NCBI GenBank assembly: GCA_021798075.1
Contig: JAJZYO010000168.1
Location: 1-5,284 of the forward strand
Source: Actinomycetes bacterium
Lineage (GTDB): Bacteria; Actinomycetota; Acidimicrobiia; Acidimicrobiales; Palsa-688
DNA length: 5,284 nt
Reading direction: 5' to 3'
A program made the translations under genes and the position numbers. Position 1 is the first letter of the stretch, and every line of letters begins with the position of its first letter. Shown here piece by piece: positions 3,279 to 5,284 of this stretch. The notes beneath the pieces were generated by a model. That model searched no databases. It saw only the letters and a program-made list of their open reading frames with translations, and was not told the DNA's origin.

Positions 3279-5284
3279 ATGACAACCTTGGTGCGCTTGG
3301 GTAGCGCAGCGTGGACAGCCGCGGGAGACCGCGGGCTGCCAGGCGAGGCGCGGGCGCGCTGGGGCACGCTCGCGGCTGTCGGTCTCTCGACGTCCATAGC
3401 GCTGGCGGACTTCATGGCCGTCCCGGTCACCCTGCCAGCAGTGCAGCGCGCGACCGGGGCCACATTCCCAGAGCTCTGCTGGGTGCTCGAGGCCTTTGTG
3501 CTCACCCTCGCCGCGTTCCTAGGCCTCTCGGGCTATCTCGTGGACCGCTTCGGCAGGCGCATGGCATTCCTCGCCGGGATAACGACCCTCCTTGCAGGGT
3601 CGGTGCTAGCAGGCGCTACGAGCCTTGCGCCCGTCTTGATCGTGGCGCGCGCGGTCCAAGGTGCAGGTGCAGCTTTGGTGCTTCCGACGGGAGCTGCCCT
3701 GCTGCCCGAGGCCTTCAGCGAAGGTGGCGGGCGTCTCGCTCTCGCGCTTTGGTCCGGTGCCACTGGCCTTGCAGTTGCCGCGTCGCCCCTCGCCGGCGGG
3801 CTCGTAACGACCTATCTCGGCTGGCGCGCGGTCTTCTTCATCGAGGCGGCGGTGGCAGCCGTGGCCGCATTGGTGGCCGCCACGACGGCTGGCATCGGGG
3901 ACGCGCCAACGGCGACGGCGACCCCCGGGAGGACGACCGCTGATCGCGACCGACCGAGCGGCGAGCGCCTCCTCGGGGACAGCCACCTACGTCAGACGCT
4001 GGCCGCACGACCGGGAGGGCCCGCTCGGCGACCAGCCTGCCGAGGCCCCTTTGACCGGCTCGGTCTTGGGCTCCTTGTCGCGGCGTTCGCTGTGGTGGTG
4101 GCCGGGCTCGTGCGTACGACGGCGAACCTTGATGGCTGGTTGGACACAGGCGTTCTCGCGTGCTTCATGTGCGCAGGCCTGTTGCTCGTCGCCTTCCTGG
4201 CAGTCGAGAGCGTCGTGCCGGCGCCCGTCTTCCCCCTCTCCCTCCTCCGCAAGCGCACCTTCGCGGGCTCGGCGGCCGCCGCGTTCGGGGTGTCGATGGG
4301 GGTCCTCGGGCCCTTCATGGTGCTGGCCTTCTACTTGTCCTACGGGTTGTCCTACGGAGCAGCCGGCACGGGCCTCCGCCTCTCCGCCCTCGCCGGGGTC
4401 ACCTTGCCCCTAGCCGCGCTGTCCGCCCCCCTCAGCCGCTACGTCCCTGCCAAGACCCTGTTCTCCGTCGGCTTGGGCCTCGTGGCGGCAGGCCTGTACT
4501 TCGCCAGCCGGCTTTCGACCGGGAGCAGTTGGGTCGATCTCGTGCCAGGGCTGGTCATGGCCGGCATCGGCCTGGAGCTGGTCAACCCCCGCCTAGGGAC
4601 GGCAGCCGCGGCGTCCGTCGAGCACCAACTCGTGCGAGAAGCCTCGAGGATCAATTCGACCGTGCGCCAACTCGGTGTCGCCACGGGCATTGCGGTCGCC
4701 GGTTCGGTATTCGCCACCCGCATCACAGACGCCATCAGCCAGCAGCTGCCAGCCGGTGCGCGACTTTCGGGCGATGGTCCTTTCGCCGCCGGCCTCGTCC
4801 TCCAAGGTAGGGTCGGCCAGGCCGCCTCGCTGGTCGGCAAGGCCGTGGTCAAGGCCAGTTTCACGAGCGCAATGCACGACGTGCTCGTCACTGCGGCGGT
4901 CGCAGCCGCTGTTTGCGCCCTGCTCTCGCTCGTGGTCCGCTCGGCGGACGTCCCCCGCCGGACCGCCCCAAAGCAGGCGCTGCCGGCCGGCCGCGCTCGA
5001 GAACGCGTCGGCGCACGAACCGCTAGCGCACCGACCGCTAGCGCGCCGACCGCTAGCGCGCCGCCCGCCGGCGCGCCGACTGCCGGCGAGGCGCTCTCCG
5101 GCGCTGTAGCGGGCAGTCCAACACCTGTCAGTCACCCACCAGAGGCCGATGGCCCCCCGGCTACCACGCCGGCGCCACGGCTCCCGCGTCGTTCAGGAGG
5201 TTTCATGTCAAGCATCGCACCCGAGGGGTACCTGGTCACCGGCTCGGTAACCGACGAAGGGGGTGTGGCCATCGCAGGAGCGAG
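3279..5284 (+). CDS. MFS drug exporter, DHA2 (EmrB/QacA-like), with C-terminal fusion; 3' end beyond window
   Basis: The frame is open from the ATG at 3279 to the window edge: 668 codons plus 2 nt without a stop. The protein should be a proton-driven efflux pump in the cytoplasmic membrane. After a short N-terminus, about 14 hydrophobic segments can be placed (roughly 30-53, 65-86, 93-112, 115-143, 153-176, 183-203, 259-278, 290-310, 327-352, 359-385, 392-410, 419-437, 462-479, 533-553). Landmarks are Asp44 in the first helix, TLPAVQRATGA, MFS motif A GYLVDRFGRR (85-94), an antiporter motif C-like ATGLAVAASPLAGG (161-174) and GWRAVFFIE (181-189). The long loop before the last helix is typical of DHA2. 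Residues about 554-642 form a hydrophilic Ala/Pro/Thr-rich tail with pentapeptide repeats. From about 650, YLVTGSVTDEGGVAIAGA has the GxVxDxxGxxxxGA pattern that opens CarboxypepD_reg-like beta-sandwich domains. The substrate is unknown. Its own Shine-Dalgarno (GGAG, 9 nt upstream) supports the start. It is divergent to lacI, which may regulate it. Confidence 0.9.
   Translation, partial: MTTLVRLGSAAWTAAGDRGLPGEARARWGTLAAVGLSTSIALADFMAVPVTLPAVQRATGATFPELCWVLEAFVLTLAAFLGLSGYLVDRFGRRMAFLAGITTLLAGSVLAGATSLAPVLIVARAVQGAGAALVLPTGAALLPEAFSEGGGRLALALWSGATGLAVAASPLAGGLVTTYLGWRAVFFIEAAVAAVAALVAATTAGIGDAPTATATPGRTTADRDRPSGERLLGDSHLRQTLAARPGGPARRPACRGPFDRLGLGLLVAAFAVVVAGLVRTTANLDGWLDTGVLACFMCAGLLLVAFLAVESVVPAPVFPLSLLRKRTFAGSAAAAFGVSMGVLGPFMVLAFYLSYGLSYGAAGTGLRLSALAGVTLPLAALSAPLSRYVPAKTLFSVGLGLVAAGLYFASRLSTGSSWVDLVPGLVMAGIGLELVNPRLGTAAAASVEHQLVREASRINSTVRQLGVATGIAVAGSVFATRITDAISQQLPAGARLSGDGPFAAGLVLQGRVGQAASLVGKAVVKASFTSAMHDVLVTAAVAAAVCALLSLVVRSADVPRRTAPKQALPAGRARERVGARTASAPTASAPTASAPPAGAPTAGEALSGAVAGSPTPVSHPPEADGPPATTPAPRLPRRSGGFMSSIAPEGYLVTGSVTDEGGVAIAGA
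3316..3338 (+). other. GNRA-loop hairpin early in the exporter coding sequence
   Basis: CCGCGG (3319-3324) and CCGCGG (3329-3334) pair perfectly around a GAGA tetraloop of the GNRA class. CAG (3316-3318) and CTG (3336-3338) add three pairs past a single bulged G (3335). This makes a strong stem beginning about 37 nt after the start codon. It encodes a poorly constrained part of the N-terminus ahead of the first membrane helix. It may be a chance result of GC-rich codons or may affect initiation or early elongation. Confidence 0.4.
5019..5093 (+). repeat. 15-bp tandem repeats encoding TASAP-type pentapeptides in exporter tail
   Basis: Five 15-bp units encode TASAP, TASAP, TASAP, PAGAP and TAGEA (residues 581-605). 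The first three are almost identical at the DNA level (ACCGCTAGCGC, then A or G, then CCG), and the last two have diverged. Each of the first three holds the 8-bp palindrome CGCTAGCG (about 5021, 5036, 5051). The tract forms part of the flexible linker between the last membrane helix and the putative C-terminal domain. Its near-identity at synonymous sites points to recent duplication. Confidence 0.85.
5195..5207 (+). promoter_or_regulatory. Consensus Shine-Dalgarno plus ATG in frame inside the exporter ORF
   Basis: AGGAGG (5195-5200) is a full consensus ribosome site, 4 nt ahead of an ATG at 5205-5207. The ATG is in frame with the exporter (Met643) and lies just before the CarboxypepD_reg-like segment. 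It could start a separate shorter product of the same frame. If a stop had been lost upstream, it could also be the remnant start of a formerly independent gene. It may also be accidental, since SGGF encoded as TCA GGA GGT TTC gives this motif. The stretch directly upstream has no stop in frame. Confidence 0.45.

Noticed and set aside
3311..3943. Plus-strand 210-codon frame, and similar Arg-rich frames at 4051-4413 and 4160-4810
   Set aside because: They are Arg/Pro-rich out-of-frame readings of the MFS exporter, whose own frame shows membrane helices and motif A.
5019..5093. Regular repeats considered as a CRISPR array
   Set aside because: Units are contiguous 15-bp coding repeats without spacers and keep the reading frame.
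4593..5135. Minus-strand frame with repeated RRASGRRASG
   Set aside because: It is the complement of the TASAP repeat and exporter helices; the repeat is explained by the plus-strand gene.

Overview
The window is very GC-rich and looks like chromosomal DNA of an actinomycete-type bacterium (Actinomycetota). This rests on the base composition, the GC-ending codons, a DUF3039 protein (a family known mainly from Actinobacteria), and a SufU-type Fe-S assembly protein, the usual scaffold or sulfur-relay partner in Gram-positive SUF operons. The sequence alone does not fix the genus. No mobile element, rRNA, tRNA or CRISPR array was seen.

Layout, left to right. (1) 1-282, plus strand: the 3' end of sufU, the last 93 codons, carrying the conserved C-terminal Cys motif behind a Gly/Ala-rich insertion. 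(2) 283-414: a convergent intergenic gap with a strong GC hairpin. (3) 415-3139, minus strand: three closely packed genes, read right to left as a LacI-family regulator, then a small DUF3039 zinc-ribbon-like protein, then a Gfo/Idh/MocA NAD(P)-dependent oxidoreductase. Gaps are about 10 and 21 nt, so they probably form one transcript. (4) 3140-3278: the divergent control region, with a perfect 14-bp inverted repeat just upstream of lacI. (5) 3279-5284, plus strand: a large MFS exporter of the 14-helix DHA2 (EmrB/QacA-like) type, open to the window edge without a stop. After the last membrane helix it continues through an Ala/Pro/Thr-rich repeat linker into what looks like the start of a carboxypeptidase-regulatory-like (CarboxypepD_reg, beta-sandwich) domain.

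How the genes may work together (inference): the LacI regulator probably controls its own operon and could also act on the divergent exporter through the shared 139-bp region. The oxidoreductase next to a LacI regulator suggests oxidation of a sugar, polyol or similar metabolite. The substrate cannot be read from the sequence. SufU belongs to a separate, convergent SUF unit that lies mostly outside the window.

The most unusual points are the exporter-to-CarboxypepD_reg fusion, with a perfect Shine-Dalgarno and ATG placed in frame exactly at the junction, and in-frame low-complexity expansions in several otherwise conserved proteins. These include a GGGGCC-type hexanucleotide tract in the 3' end of lacI with nine G-runs on one strand.
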